Shown piece by piece: positions 47,106 to 59,879 of a DNA stretch of 64,000 nt. The notes below the pieces were generated by a model. It was not told the origin of the DNA. It saw only the letters and a program-made list of their open reading frames with translations, and did no database searches. The position numbers and the translations under genes are program-made. How positions within the stretch are numbered: the stretch's first letter is position 1; each line of letters opens with the position of its first letter. Source of the stretch: Plectrocnemia conspersa. Its lineage: Eukaryota > Arthropoda > Insecta > Trichoptera > Polycentropodidae. Location: the NCBI GenBank assembly GCA_009617715.1, contig VTFK01000479.1, positions 1 through 64,000 of the forward strand, given 5' to 3'.

Positions 47106-50100
47106 TAATAATAAATAAGAAACCTTACATTTTTACATTAACACCATCTAGTTACAATACGGTTTACTCTAATTATCAACGGGACTTAAATTTTTTTTTA
47201 ATTGCTTTGCATCAATTATTACGTTAAATTGGTGTAGATAGGACTACAATTCATTATATTCAAGTTTATACTAAGTATCTAAATAAAGCAATATGAACCA
47301 TATCTGTCGGTGCTATGATTAAAGTCGATCTAATAACAGTTAACTATTGAAACATAATGTTATATCCTTGTACGAAATTGCTATTTATATCTAATTTTAT
47401 ATTATACTTTTTACAAAAAAAATATATTTAAATATATTTGTATGAATGTACGTCGAAATCTCATTTTTATTATCGCATTCGATATAATAAATGACTTAAT
47501 ACACGCTCGTACGAAAATCTGAATTGCGGTAAAACATTTCCGTACTCGGGAGCTTTCATAGTCGGTGAAAATCATTACAAGGTGGGAAATGGAAAAACCT
47601 TTACGACCTATAAAAACCGATGAGCCACAGGTTATACACTTTATGTCCGCCACAGCGGCCTCAGGCGGCGAATTCCCTAGTTTTTCTCGGTGGAAAATGT
47701 TAATTTTTGTTTTTTGCTTTTCGCATAACAGCAACTGCAGTTCACGTTTGACGACTAGCTTTTATGTTGTTGGAAAAGTTGAGACATCTAACGATGTTCA
47801 TAGATCAAATCGTGGGAAATTTTGAACGTAAAAAGTAAGGGGCGCAATACAGGATATGGTTGCAAATATATATTATACTTTCTAGAATCCCTTTACATAA
47901 TCATAATTCAAGTGTTTTTCATTTGATACTACATATAATAAAAAGTAAATTTAATCCACAAATACATTGATTTGACATAAATATTTAATTTTTAATTTGC
48001 ATATAATATATATATGATAATAATATTAGTATAATATTTAATATATTGCGCACAGTTGCTTCATAAATTAAAATAAGCATTTCCTATTTCTCTAAGGTTT
48101 TCTTTGGAGTTGCTATGTATGTAGTTCCATATAGTCTGACTGGCAGTTTTTTCATTAAAACACATATTAATATTTTATGTGATATTTCGGTAAGAGTCGT
48201 TATTTACTTGATACAAGTCAGAACTTTGCATTTAATAACTTTTAAGATACAAAGTACGCCCTGAAAGGCTTATGGCCATTGTGGCCGTTAGACCGATATT
48301 AAATAGAAATAGCGCGCTTATCATAAAATCTTATGATAAAAACAATTAATCAGACTCAACATTACATATGCCTGTCGGTGTTAAATAATACCTGTAATAC
48401 TTGAGGCTAAAAACCACATATCAATGTTTATAAAAATCATATTTTTTAGAGGTTGTGAAAAAGGCGCTAAAGACCTTTATTGTGTAACTGAATAAAGAAT
48501 CTTTTAAATGAGTAGGAGTAAATTCAGGAAAATATGCGGGGATAAGGCAAAAATTCCAGTCCTAATTTATTTAATTTTGTAACAGTAGTTAAACATATAT
48601 ATCCTGATCCAAGTGTCAAAGCAGTTGGTTAACAAATAAATATGTTATCAAGTAAGAGTGAAGGCAAAAGTAGAAGCGTTAAAACTCTTTAATATACAAT
48701 TTCTTATAAAGCTTTATTTAATACTGAAAAACTAATACATGTGTCCGTTTACCACTGAATTACTCTGTTACAAAAAATATGAGTTTATTTATCAAAGCGT
48801 CATTACGATATTGGATCGGGGCGGGTTGATCATATATGCAAGGTTCATACAACGATGGAGGTATAAACCAGCCGATTTTATCTTCACCACATGTTTTCCA
48901 ATGTAAGATGGTAATCCAATTGAGGAAGCAAGACGCTTTTCCTTGTCTGCAAAGTAACAGGCGCATCCTCCTAACGTTCATAGGGAACGTTTGTTATAGA
49001 TTAAATGCACACATACGTGCACTATGTTATCCATATTAATGTACGTCGATTGACAATAAAAATAAGTAATAGATAAACTATATAACAACATATAAAATAC
49101 AAAAAAATTTAATATATAATATAACAGATAATTTTTATTCATATAAACATTAGAAGTGATCACATTAGTGACTTATGAAACCAGTTTTTAGTAACTTTAT
49201 CCATTTTATATTAATTTTATATTATTATTTACACATAGTATTTTTTCTAAATAGATTTAATCTAGTAACTTTATTATGTATTTAATTGGGTAATTATGTA
49301 TATCTGTTTTATTATATATCATAATAAACAGAAACTATTTTCAAGCATATTTCTTAAGACTTTTTTTCATAAAACTCCTATTTTTCTGACATTATCAATG
49401 CTGCTATCGGTAAAATTATTGTATGATAAAAAAAATATTATGAGCAGCCCAAGTAGCTCACATTTTTTTAGAATAATTTGTAAGAAGTATGATTTATGCT
49501 ACAATCAATATATAATATTAATAAAAACGAATAAAGATTAAGCGATAAGCTTATTTGTACAATTTCCGCGTACTCACAAAGCAATTCCAATCAATTGGGC
49601 TTGATGGTTAAAGGCAGCGAAATACTTTAAAGCATTTTAATTAAAACACCACAACAAAGGCTCTTCAAGCGAACAACATAAAATGAAAACAATAATAAAA
49701 AGCACATTTTTTCCGCCGACGTCGGATTCCGTTCGTGTTTTATTAAACGGGCGCAGTTTGCTTTGGATTTTCTTTGGGCAAATTTGAGAAAAGAAGAACG
49801 TTTTATTGAATTTAGCCACAGTGATATTTTATTTGAATGTCAAAATCCGATTTTGCGAAACCTTCCCTTGCACCGGGCATTACGAAGGATTTGCATAAAA
49901 TATTCGGTGTGTGCGATAGTTTTTCGCTCGGCCGAACGTGCGATCCGGTTGACTACCTAAGTACTAGGGGTTTACGTCCTGGGAATTTTCGACGAAAACT
50001 TTCAATAATAATTTGCCATAAGCCTAGGATAATTTTTTAAAATATGTCTTTTTATATCATACTATATTTGATTCCTATGATATTATTAAAATTATTTTTA

Positions 50101-50919
50101 TATAGAGACTTTTTAAACCTGTCTGTTTTTTAAGATATTAGACAATTTTTTTTTATTACATGAAAATGAAGCGATTTACTTCTCAGTTAGAGCTCATTAT
50201 TTTATTTAGCTATAAAGCTATTCCAATCTTATCTGTATAATTTTTCGTGCGTTTCGTGATTTTGCTTTTAGTCAATCCATTAGTTAATATATTTGTGTCA
50301 GCTTTCGGGGTTTAAAGCGTAACCTATTTTGATAAGAGCAAATAAATCAAATATTAAACACTTGTGAAAATATATTTCTTTGATATCGAATGATTAGCTC
50401 TTACTGTGCGTGAAGAGATTGTAAAATATTTTTTAGTACTATTAGGGTCATTTCCTAAAAAAAGATGTCGCTAGAGACATACCGATTTCAGAAGTATAGA
50501 TAATGAATTCATTGTCAATTAAAATCTGTAAAAAGATTTTATTTATTGCCTTACAAATTGAATTCAATTTTAAATAATATTATGCTAAGGATATATTCTT
50601 AAAAATTAATAGAAAATTCACATTTATTAAAAATATGTTTTCAATGCTATACATATAATTTTATTAACTAGGCAAGTTAAAATGAACCAAACAAATTATT
50701 TATACTTTCACTTGCTAATTTCAGTGTAACTATTTATTCGCGTAATTGATGTGTTACGCTACAATTGTATCTTAAAAATATAATTTTACTGATAGTTGCA
50801 AGTAAATCTATATTCTGCTCTAAACTTTCATAAAAACTCAATTTGTTAAATGCGAACGTCCATTTACTGTTTCGACTCAAACCTAACTTAAAAAAACTAA
50901 ATTATTGTATTTTTTATTT
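47106..50919. other. AT-rich DNA with three GC-richer patches
   Basis: Patches at 47,560-47,720, 48,800-48,980 and 49,700-50,000 are GC-richer. The second lies under a minus-strand frame of 73 codons (48,760-48,981) with a reasonably protein-like stretch (IGWFIPPSLYEPCIYDQPAP); I cannot assign it and it may be an exon or decayed gene piece. No terminal repeats or RT/transposase motifs found. Confidence 0.4.
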
Positions 50920-50927
50920 GTTTATTG

Positions 50928-51251
50928 CAGGGCTGTGGAGTCGGAGTCGGAGTCGGAGTTGGAGTAGTGGAGTCGTGGTGTTTTGGCCGGAGTTGGAGTC
51001 GGAGTCGTGAAAAATGAGCGACTCCAAGCATTTTTTAAATTATGAAATTTATGAATTTTTAATTGCGTAATAATGAATGTGTATAGCGTATGAATATTAA
51101 ACGTGTAGAAAAACACCAAAAATACCTGATAAAATTAAACTTTTTTGAGTCGGAGTCGAAGTCGGAGTCGGAGTCGGAGTGGAGTCGTGTTGTTGATAAA
51201 TATCGGAATCGGAGTCGGAGTCGTGTTTTTTTTAACGACTCCACAGCCCTG
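50928..51251. mobile_element. hAT MITE made of GGAGTC repeats
   Basis: The ends are CAGGGCTGTGGAGTCG and its exact complement CGACTCCACAGCCCTG, fitting the hAT (C/T)AGNG rule. The 8-bp target duplication GTTTATTG is exact at 50,920-50,927 and 51,252-51,259. Inside both ends runs a degenerate hexamer array GGAGTC (about 50,938-51,010 and 51,148-51,230) around a unique AT-rich centre of about 130 bp. The Asp/Ser-repeat frames seen here are translations of the hexamer and not proteins. The hexamers are presumably clustered transposase-binding sites. Confidence 0.95.
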
Positions 51252-51259
51252 GTTTATTG

Positions 51260-52529
51260 CATTAAGTGAACGACAAGGAACTTATTTAGATTTATTTAAA
51301 ATTACATTACTACTATATTTAGTAATGAACATATTATACTGATAGTCCCTTCAGCAATTTAATTAATTGTTTATGTGTTGAACGAAATTATTAAACTTAA
51401 TCTCAATGTTGATAAATGATAATAATCCTAATATGTAGAGTTCAGAAAGCTATTAAGTATAATTATTTATTAAATTATTATGTTGTACTGGAATCTGTTA
51501 AACATATAAGGGACTTATAATAGTACATCTATATAATACTAAGTGTTGTGCTAAGAACCAATAACCTGTTAATAATATTTTCAAATAAAACATAATGCAT
51601 TATTCTTTAGTAATATTATTCAACTGAAATATTATTCTTATATATGTTACTTTAACATTTAAATTAATTAAATTGGAAGGTTTTACTTTATACCACTGAC
51701 TAACTTTCGCCGAATTTATAATGATTTAATTTTGATATATTTTAAACTAATAAATTTAATTAATTTAAGGCATTTTGTTTAAAATTATTATCCAACTTGG
51801 ACAGTAATTTTTCTATGAAACTAATTTTGCAAAATAATATGTGAAAGGCTGCTAAAATTCGTAAAAATAAATATGTTAAACGGTACTTAAAGTATGAAAA
51901 ATTTGGAAACTACGATATGGTTTACGCGGATCTTTGCCGTACGTTCATTATTTATTCACTATGATGTAATTCCACTATCGGACTCTAGAGACAGGTAACC
52001 GATAAACAAAGATGTGATATAAAATTTTATGCGTTGCTATGAATTATGGACATCCTTTTGGTAGGGGTGAGAGAAAAGCTCGAAACAACGGAATGAAAAA
52101 AATGTATTCGTATTCATGTCCCGGACCATATTTATTTATTTTTTAAACTGGTACTTAGTAGTCAAGGCATGATTTATAGCAAGTAAGGGAAGTTGATTAG
52201 CATAGCTTTCCGCTCAGTGGACTAAAACGCTGAGCCATGTTAAACAGTATACATACACTGGTATATAATATTAAATTATACTCTAATAATATAATATAAT
52301 TATATAGAATGGACACTGAATTAATTCTGATTATGTTATATTTTATATTTTATTAATTACATTGTTTGTATGTATGTAAACACTGGATGACGCAAAAATA
52401 ACAAAAATGACTTTTAAAGTTTATATGTTAATCAATACTTAAAGCTCAATTCAAGGCCTACAAATACCATTATATTAGTTATGCATGAACGGTATTGAAT
52501 TATAATTAATTAAAGTAAATCCTATCGTT
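51260..52529. other. AT-rich DNA without recognisable genes
   Basis: No signature recognised on either strand. A GC-richer spot occurs near 51,920-52,010. Confidence 0.55.
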
Positions 52530-52770
52530 TTAGTAGACGGGACGCCGTTACGTAAATAATTAAAGAATTACGAAAATGGCTGTGTCAGGACGACATTACA
52601 AGGGTAAAAGTCGAGCTGGGGAAAACGGACGCGGTCACCTATTCGTCGTGCGCGTGACGTGACGTCACGTCCGCAATAAAGGTGGATCGTGACTTATACG
52701 TCCGACAAAGTCCTGACGTTTGGTTCAATCTATTTTCAATGTAACATTCATGTGGTGGGCGATTTTGTTT
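52530..52770. promoter_or_regulatory. GC-richer island with CRE palindrome
   Basis: GACGTGACGTCACGTC at 52,656-52,671 is a perfect 16-bp palindrome that contains the CREB/ATF site TGACGTCA (52,660-52,667) with overlapping CACGT half-sites. The surrounding 200 bp are CpG-rich for this window. This is typical of a cAMP-response or bZIP-bound regulatory region, but no transcript start or coding sequence is visible nearby. Confidence 0.4.
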
Positions 52771-55700
52771 CGTATTTTTCCTTCATCCGCACCGTGGACA
52801 TGTGTAATCGAAATCTGATTATCGCGATCGATACGACTTTGTAGGTATACGTGGCCGATTTGATGCGATCCTTTTCTGTAACGTGTGCAGTTATTTTGGA
52901 AATAGTTTTAAAACCATCAAGTACTTGAATATATTGTCTATCAATATGCAACCTCAATTAGTTAATGAGCAGGATTATTATAGTATCCAAATTATAATAA
53001 ATGCGCCATATTCGGTATATCAGTGAACTAAACGAGTTGTATTAGAAGTCTGATGTCGTCAAGTATATTAAAATACAACATCTCAGTTAGTCGGACATCT
53101 GTTTCACTAAGATGACTCATATTCCGCATAACAAATAACATTCTATGGATTTCAGTGAATACGTGGACTGGATTAGTACAAAAAAAAAGATTTTCAAAGA
53201 TCGGCATCAGCGACTGACACTACGTGGTCCATGATAAAGTAAGGTGGAGAATAATTTTAGACCAGGACAAGGTCTACTTTGTGATACCTTTGAGTAATTT
53301 AGTAGCAAAATATCAGAATTGACTGAATGGAAGAACGACAATTTTAATATTTCAGGACTGCTGCGCTCTTGAGAAAATCTAGCGATTGAAGTTCGATGAA
53401 AGCCAATATTACGTTGAAGTTTGGACTAAATCGAATTAATATCTGAAGCAAAGTTATGACCTTTAAACTTTAATTTTAACTGACAAAAATAAACCTTTTC
53501 TCATCGCCTTTTTTCATTATCTCAGGAATCAGTTATAAATTATAGAGCGTCGAATAAAAATTCCGTAAAATATTTAGCAATATACTGAAGCAGTATCTTA
53601 CATGGCTAATAGACATTTTTATATCTAAGGAATAGGGGTCTTACTACATTGCATTTTTGGATACTTGTTTTAGGGTTATAAATCTTAACAAGCAAATGTG
53701 GGCGTTGCTGTAAAGCTCCGTACACATATTTAATTAAATAAATATAAAACAATATACGAAAGCACTTTCCTAACTAGGTAACAAACGGCTTTAAGTTTAA
53801 GAAATGCAGATTGTGGTACCGGACTCTTGTATTTGTTTTAGGGGGGCATTTTTTTCTGTATGCAGCTTCAGAATTTGTTATTTATTTGCATTAGATGCTT
53901 TTATAATTTTTACGTTAAGTATATATTTTTTTTAAGTGGATTATTCTAATGTTAGTTAAAAAAGTCGTATGCAATTGCGCTTTGGAAATCGGGTATTAAA
54001 AATGGGTGATCTAATTTTTTTTGTGTCAAAATTTTAAATGCGGATAAAAAATCTGAATAAACGCAATATTCGCTGCGTAAAATCATTTTAGAAATAAAAT
54101 TTTATTTATTAAAAATATATGTTTTGAAAACTAGAATTTTTTACCACACTAAAAAATTATAAACTCTATTTATAATATACATTAGAATACTATTTTTTTT
54201 AATTAGAGTTTGAATTTTAAAGACTAATAATCTGAACTATATGCAATAATTCGCCTTTAAGGTATTAGTTATTAAAATGATTTTTGTGTTGTACTTACAA
54301 AATTTATTTTGCCTAGTTAATATGATGACAGTATGGAAAATAGGTTAATGATATGACTTTCTTTTTACATTTATGAAGACCTGCATTTATTTAGTATATA
54401 ATTTTATTTTACTCTGGTCGGTAATTCCACTAAACTGTAAGTAGCTTTAAACGCCAGTTTTTTTATTATAGGATCTGTCTAGTCGGATAAATTTTAACAG
54501 TTGGTTAAATTAAACTATTGATACTGTTTATTTAATACGTAATGGATTCCATAGCTTTTGGTGATAATGAAAAAAATATTGATTTACTGGCAGACATAAT
54601 AAAAGCACTATTTTTTTGTAAACTCGTTTTTTGTTTGTATGTATCATGATTTTTTAGACATTTAAAATAGTGTTATGTATATGTCAGAAATTAAGAATGA
54701 CTTAAAAACTTTTTCGTTGGACAAGAGTTTGCTTCTTTTAAAAGTATTGAATTTAATATTGTACTCATTAAAATGTGTATGTATTATATAATAAAATGAT
54801 AACGGTAATAGTAAATATTAATTCAGTCTTGTGAAAAAGTGTTTTCAAATGTAGTTATCACTGAGGAAAGAACTACTTTTTATACTAATAAATTATCCTT
54901 AAATAAATATCTTGACTTTTTACAAATTTGTATTTTATCAATAATTACAAACTAGAGTTAATATTTTAAAACATTAATAATAATTGTTCTACTTAAGTAC
55001 ATGGTAGCATTTCCCGATAAGTAATAATCTGTCTCATGGGGCAAACGTTAGCATAACAGTGTGAAGCAAAAGTTTGTACGGGAACTTGCTTAACCGGTAA
55101 CCCAGCTTGTTAGATTGAAGTCAAGTGTAAAGCCAACTGCACTACTTTATTAAAATTATTCAAAAAGTAAACCTTATGTATCACATTAAGCAGTAGTACA
55201 ACTTCGCTTTTTAGCAAAAAAAAGTGATAAAGGATCAAAATAAAAATTATCAGTTAATATGTATATAATAATATACAAATATTTAATTTATTCAAAAACT
55301 GTACAGTAAAGAAAACTTTCTTTACATAAGCTATAATGCTAGTTAGGCTGTAAACAATATAAAAAACAACAACGATAACGGTATCTCAAGAACATTTTCT
55401 GAACTTCTTAGTTGGTAATCCTGAGATTCCAAATAATAGTTCCGGATTCAAGATTGCTGCGAACTAAAGTGGTATAGTTTTAGATTTATTATATGAAATT
55501 AGTACTAATCCAATTAAAATTAAATATGTAGAAGTTTTAAAACATACATTTTTGTAATGACAAAATAATGTTTATTAAGAATATATTTTTTGTATAAGGA
55601 AATAATATCGTTCTTTGTCTGTGTTGAATACATATTTATCTAAAAAAAAAGTACGCATTGTATTATATTAGTAAAATAATGGCCTTAAAATTAAAGCAAA

Positions 55701-57364
55701 GTATATAAAGAGTAAATGGTATATAGTTATTTTCATATAAATGCTCACGAGTATGTTACAAACTTATGTGAATGACTATCCTTATCTTATTTAGGTTAAC
55801 CGAAAGGCTAACCCACAAAGCGAAAATATAAATAAAACTTAAGTGAAATGTATATTTATATAAGAAAATTTGCAGTCGAAAAATCTAAAATATAATATTT
55901 TATGGTGCACAGATCATCATTTAAATAAAAAAATGTGAATTTAAGATATTTTTATTATATATTATGATCATGCTGTATACGCTCGTATATAAGCTGCTAT
56001 GCTTTTGACATTATAATTCTGGTTCCGTTGCCTTCTCGGCACACGAACCTTTTAAACTCTAATAGAAAATATCTGTCTCGCGAGAATAATGATTTTTGGG
56101 CGCTTTCGTGAAATATATGGGTGGAAATAAATTTAAAAATAAAAAAAGAATAAAAGAGAAATGGAGACCGGCCAGAAGGCTTATGTAGGATATAATTAAA
56201 TTTAGCCGAGGAAAAATTCAGACGTCGTAAAATTGTGAAGGGGAAGGGTAACGTAATTTGTTTCTTTTTTTTCCACACTTTCGAGTGCGAATTAATTTAA
56301 TTGGACAACATCAACGGCTTGTTAGGAAAGTTTTCGTAGTTATCGGCGCCGCTCTTCAGATTGTTGATGCTGGGGCCAATTTGATAAAGCACTGGAACCG
56401 AGCGCTGTAATCGTCTATAATGTGAGCGTGAGCAGTGAGTTATAAGGTTAACCGTTCCCGAAGTAAACAGTGTAAACAAACGGCGCTGAGTTACGGCTGG
56501 TGTAAATTTTGGCCAATTCGCAGTAATCAGACGTGAGCATAAATGGCGTGGATTGATATTCAAATTTGGTGCGGTTCAACTCGAAAATCAATGATTGAGA
56601 ACGTTTTGCAATTGTATCAAAATTCAATTTAGGCATACGTAACTAGAGAGGGAGATAAGGGTAGAAATTTAATAGGTTCAAGCATGATTTATACGCCTAT
56701 TGGAATTTTACTTCAACGTTGAATCCGATTGATACTTGATTTAAATAAATCCGTTATTCACTTCTTTCGTTTAAAGTGTTCAGAATTAAGGACCTCTATA
56801 TTAGATATTAAAATTTAGCTGCCACACTAAAATGTCCTGAATTTTATACAGTAAAAAAATGTTCTTATTATTAAAAAAAAAATAAAATGCTGCGTCTTCT
56901 TCCCTTGTCAAAGGGGTGCTACAACAAGGCGATCCAATAATCCTCCAAAGACTTGTGACGTGTCTTAGCTCGCGATAAAATCTATAGATTTTTTAAGTCT
57001 GGAGATAAAGAAACTAACTTCCATTTGCTCCTTCTCAAAAGCATCGGAATCAGCATTTAACACTAAATGGACCGATTTTTTATGCTCAGGAGGCCCGTTC
57101 ACTCATAGTCATTTTAATGCATGATTTGATTGCCACCACACTTATACAAAGCATCATCAATAATAAAATAAACGGCAATGCGAAATTAATTAGCTTTGAA
57201 GACAAATTTATAAATTTAAGATGCGCCTTTATACAAACAGCATTTTTTTTTTAATTGACATATGTCATGAGTGTCTTGGGATAACCCAAAGATTCACTCC
57301 TTAGTAAGCAAAAAAAAACCTCTGATTTTAATATAAAAATTGTGTGCATTTTTTTAAAATCTTA
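52771..57364. other. AT-rich DNA with a GC-richer patch at 56,000-56,650
   Basis: A/T-rich and without recognisable genes or element ends. The patch near 56,000-56,650 has three overlapping minus-strand frames of 62-93 codons, none with a domain. A minor patch lies at about 56,900-57,120. Confidence 0.45.
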
Positions 57365-57530
57365 TCTAAAAGGCGTAAGCCTATAAATCTGTATAAGTAG
57401 GGTAAAAGAATCAGACACAACGAATACCTAAAAGTAAGTAAATAATAAAACCGCTAGACTGGAAGTCTGAGAATCAGTGATATCTATATATTTTATTGTA
57501 AATTATAATTTATAGTTAATATATGTCATT
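57365..57530 (-). mobile_element. tRNA-derived SINE, copy 3 (3' part only)
   Basis: AGGCGTAAGCCTATAAATCTGTA, the AATACCTAAAAGTAAGTAA stretch and AGACTGGAAGTCTGAGAATC follow the same order as in the SINE at 57,880-58,010 and at 13,840-13,950. The head with the Pol III boxes is missing, so this is a 5'-truncated copy, as expected of reverse-transcribed elements. It lies only about 330 bp from copy 2, in the same orientation. Confidence 0.6.
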
Positions 57531-57580
57531 TTTGCAACTGACAGTGACATATATTGAATATATGTCACTTTTGTTGCACA
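57519..57580. repeat. Inverted and direct repeat of a TATATGTCA word
   Basis: GTGACATATATT-G-AATATATGTCAC (57,544-57,568) is a perfect inverted repeat with a one-base centre. AATATATGTCANTTTTG also recurs directly, at about 57,519 and 57,557. Probably a local duplication at the end of the SINE fragment. Confidence 0.7.
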
Positions 57581-57859
57581 CATATTTAACACTTGTTTAT
57601 ACCATATTTTATCTTCCATACAATTAAAAAACCGCTAAATTAACAAGATAAAGATCCTACACTTAACATAGTTATCGATCATAAAAAAACATAATCCTAT
57701 TACGTTTAAAATAATCTATGGGGAATAAAATTATACAATTAATTAATTAATTAACAGTTAAACTTCCGCGAAAATTACTCAAGAACACATAAACTTATTA
57801 GTTTGCGGGGGCATTTACATAATAATTTCAGTGAATATAACAAAGAGTATGGATCTTTG

Positions 57860-58190
57860 TTAATTTTCTGTTGTTATCTGACAGGTGTAAGCCCAATGCG
57901 ATACAACGGGGTAAATCTGTATCAACTGGATAAGTCAAACGGATATAATGAATACATGCACGTAAGTATTAAGCACCAGATGAAAGTCTGGAATCGGTAA
58001 TATCCATATTAATAATTATAAATTATTATATGTATTATAATATGATGCATAATCAATAAATATCACTTTATAATTAAAACTGATTAATAATAGCGCTTTT
58101 TGTAAATATAAATTCGAGTCTACTGCGGGGGCTCGAATCCAAGACTTTAGGGTTACTAGTCTGAGGCGTTATGGACTGCGCTATTTATTG
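57860..58190 (-). mobile_element. tRNA-derived SINE, copy 2
   Basis: On the minus strand the B-box GGATTCGAGCCC lies at 58,129-58,140, a better match to GGTTCGANTCC than in copy 1. The A-box-like TAGCGCAGTCCA lies at about 58,172-58,183, 43 bp upstream. The body and the CCTGTCAGATAACAACAGAA end (about 57,865-57,885) match copy 1 at 13,816-14,138. Its head touches the LINE-E fragment at 58,195. Confidence 0.78.
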
Positions 58191-58194
58191 CTAG

Positions 58195-58790
58195 ATATAA
58201 AATACGCTTTCGACACGGTATAGCATGAAAGTTTGATTCACAAATATAAGACCACCGAATATATGTAATAATGAATAATACGCTCTTACCTTAAAAGTAG
58301 AAGCTCTGCTGTTTCCTTAAATAATGAGCACCCGATACCGCATAAAATTTCAGTTGGAAATCCTCAGGATGTTCCTTCTTATCTTGTACACGAACAATAT
58401 CTAAAAATAAAATAAAAAACGCATTTATTCATATACACTGACGATACTGTCTTGAACAAATTCCGGATAAATTACCGTTGAAAGGTGGAAAATTAAAATC
58501 AACCAGAATAAAATAAAGGCAATTATATTTACGAAACGTAGACAAACTTTGCCATTGCTTCTTTAAATTAAACATAACGTAAAATGGAAAGTCTAAGATT
58601 CCAAGCCTAAATGTAACAAACACATTTTAGAATTTTGCTCAAAAGGTTTGCTGTCATTCCGTCCCTTAGACTAATATTTATTAAAAAGAGCGTGCTTACA
58701 ACAAAAAATGAAATATTTATATACAAACATTTAATTGGATCAATTTTAAGATATGATTGCTCGGTGTGGAGTAACAATAGCAATATTTTT
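58195..58790 (+). pseudogene. Jockey-type LINE remnant (LINE-E)
   Basis: The + strand, across many frameshifts and stops, shows LDIKYAFDTV-stop-HESLIHKY (catalytic D block F-L-D-I-x-K-A-F-D-T-V-W-H), SYLKSRSSAVS, KISVGNPQDVPSYLV (degenerate G-V-P-Q-G-S block), YTDDTVLNKF (degenerate Y-A-D-D-T box, about 58,435-58,460), KINQNKIKAIIFTKRR, then KKSVLTTKNEIFIYKHLIGS and ILRYDCSVWSNN (about 58,680-58,780), a hallmark C-terminal block of Jockey-clade elements. The copy is old: about one disabling change per 30 codons. Truncated at both ends. Confidence 0.8.
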
Positions 58791-58894
58791 TTTTAATTGC
58801 AAGTCATTTTTTTTAAAGCTATAAAAAATCTTTAATCTTATAATAAAGCTATTAAAATAATATTTAACTTTAAGATTAAAGACTACGAAATTAA

Positions 58895-58945
58895 AATATA
58901 TGGAAAATACCAAAGCACATATTGCTTTATTATTTTCCATATATT
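58895..58945. repeat. Hairpin containing the dispersed 20-bp word
   Basis: AATATATGGAAAATA pairs with TATTTTCCATATATT, and inside it AAAGCA pairs with TGCTTT around CATAT, with a few unpaired bases between the stems. The inner 20 bp (58,910-58,929) are identical to 3,484-3,503. It lies just after LINE-E and may be part of a separate repeat family. Confidence 0.7.
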
Positions 58946-59879
58946 AAATAACACATTTTAATGGTTTCAGATCATTAGCTGAATGTACTTTAATTTGCAC
59001 ATAATCCATAGTTTTTTAATTTATTTTTTTAAATTGTGACCAATAACGTTTTATATTTCTATTTTTTTTTATTTTGGGGCAAAAAAATAAAATCCCAGCT
59101 ACTCAGCCGACAAGATACAACTTGACACGCCTGACTTTCAATAGTTGCATTTGTGCTACGACACTATTTCTCTTCTGTAGTAAATTGTACTTAATTAAAT
59201 AAACTGTTACCAAAATTTATTTTTGCTAAAGAGTCACTTTTCTTCGGCATTAAAACCCGAAAATCGTATTGAAATATACGTTTTATAAAAAAATGATTTA
59301 CTCTCTACAGTTATAGTAAAAGTTTCTCGTTATAACAAATACATTTAAAAATGTCAATATCGGATAGAGTAGTTAAACATATTTTACTATTGTTTTATTT
59401 ATAGTATACATAAAATAGTAAAAGCAATAATAAGTAAGATATTACGCATATTTATGTAATGTATTGCATGCAAATATTTTTGTATACATATATAAATAGT
59501 TATATTATTGTACGTGTGATTGCTACAAACTGGAGTACGAGCGTGACGAATGCCACTCTATGTTATTTATTTTGCTCGTATCACGCGAACTTAAAAACAA
59601 GTTAATACATTTTGATGTGTTTATTATTACAATAAATTATGAGTGAAGTTTTACTACAAGAAAAAAATAGATAAGCAAACAGATTTATTATACTTTATCA
59701 TTGTTACCTTTATTTGTTATACTTTACCATTTGCAAATAATAATGTACATAGTAATAAGCGGGCTAAATTGTCGGTTAGATAAAAAAGTATGACTGGCTT
59801 ATTATTCAACACGTGTTATAAATAAAAACAATATTAGCTTTATTACATAAACATTTCTGATGTCCAAACTTTAAATGTG
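58946..59879. other. AT-rich DNA without recognisable genes
   Basis: No motif or paired ends recognised. Confidence 0.55.

Noticed and set aside
48760..48981. 73-codon minus-strand frame with a proline/tyrosine-rich stretch
   Set aside because: Protein-like in part, but no motif, no splice context and no second exon found; mentioned in the region entry without a gene call.
51059..51244. Asp/Ser-repeat frames resembling a repeat protein
   Set aside because: They translate the GGAGTC hexamer array of a hAT MITE with exact ends and target duplication.
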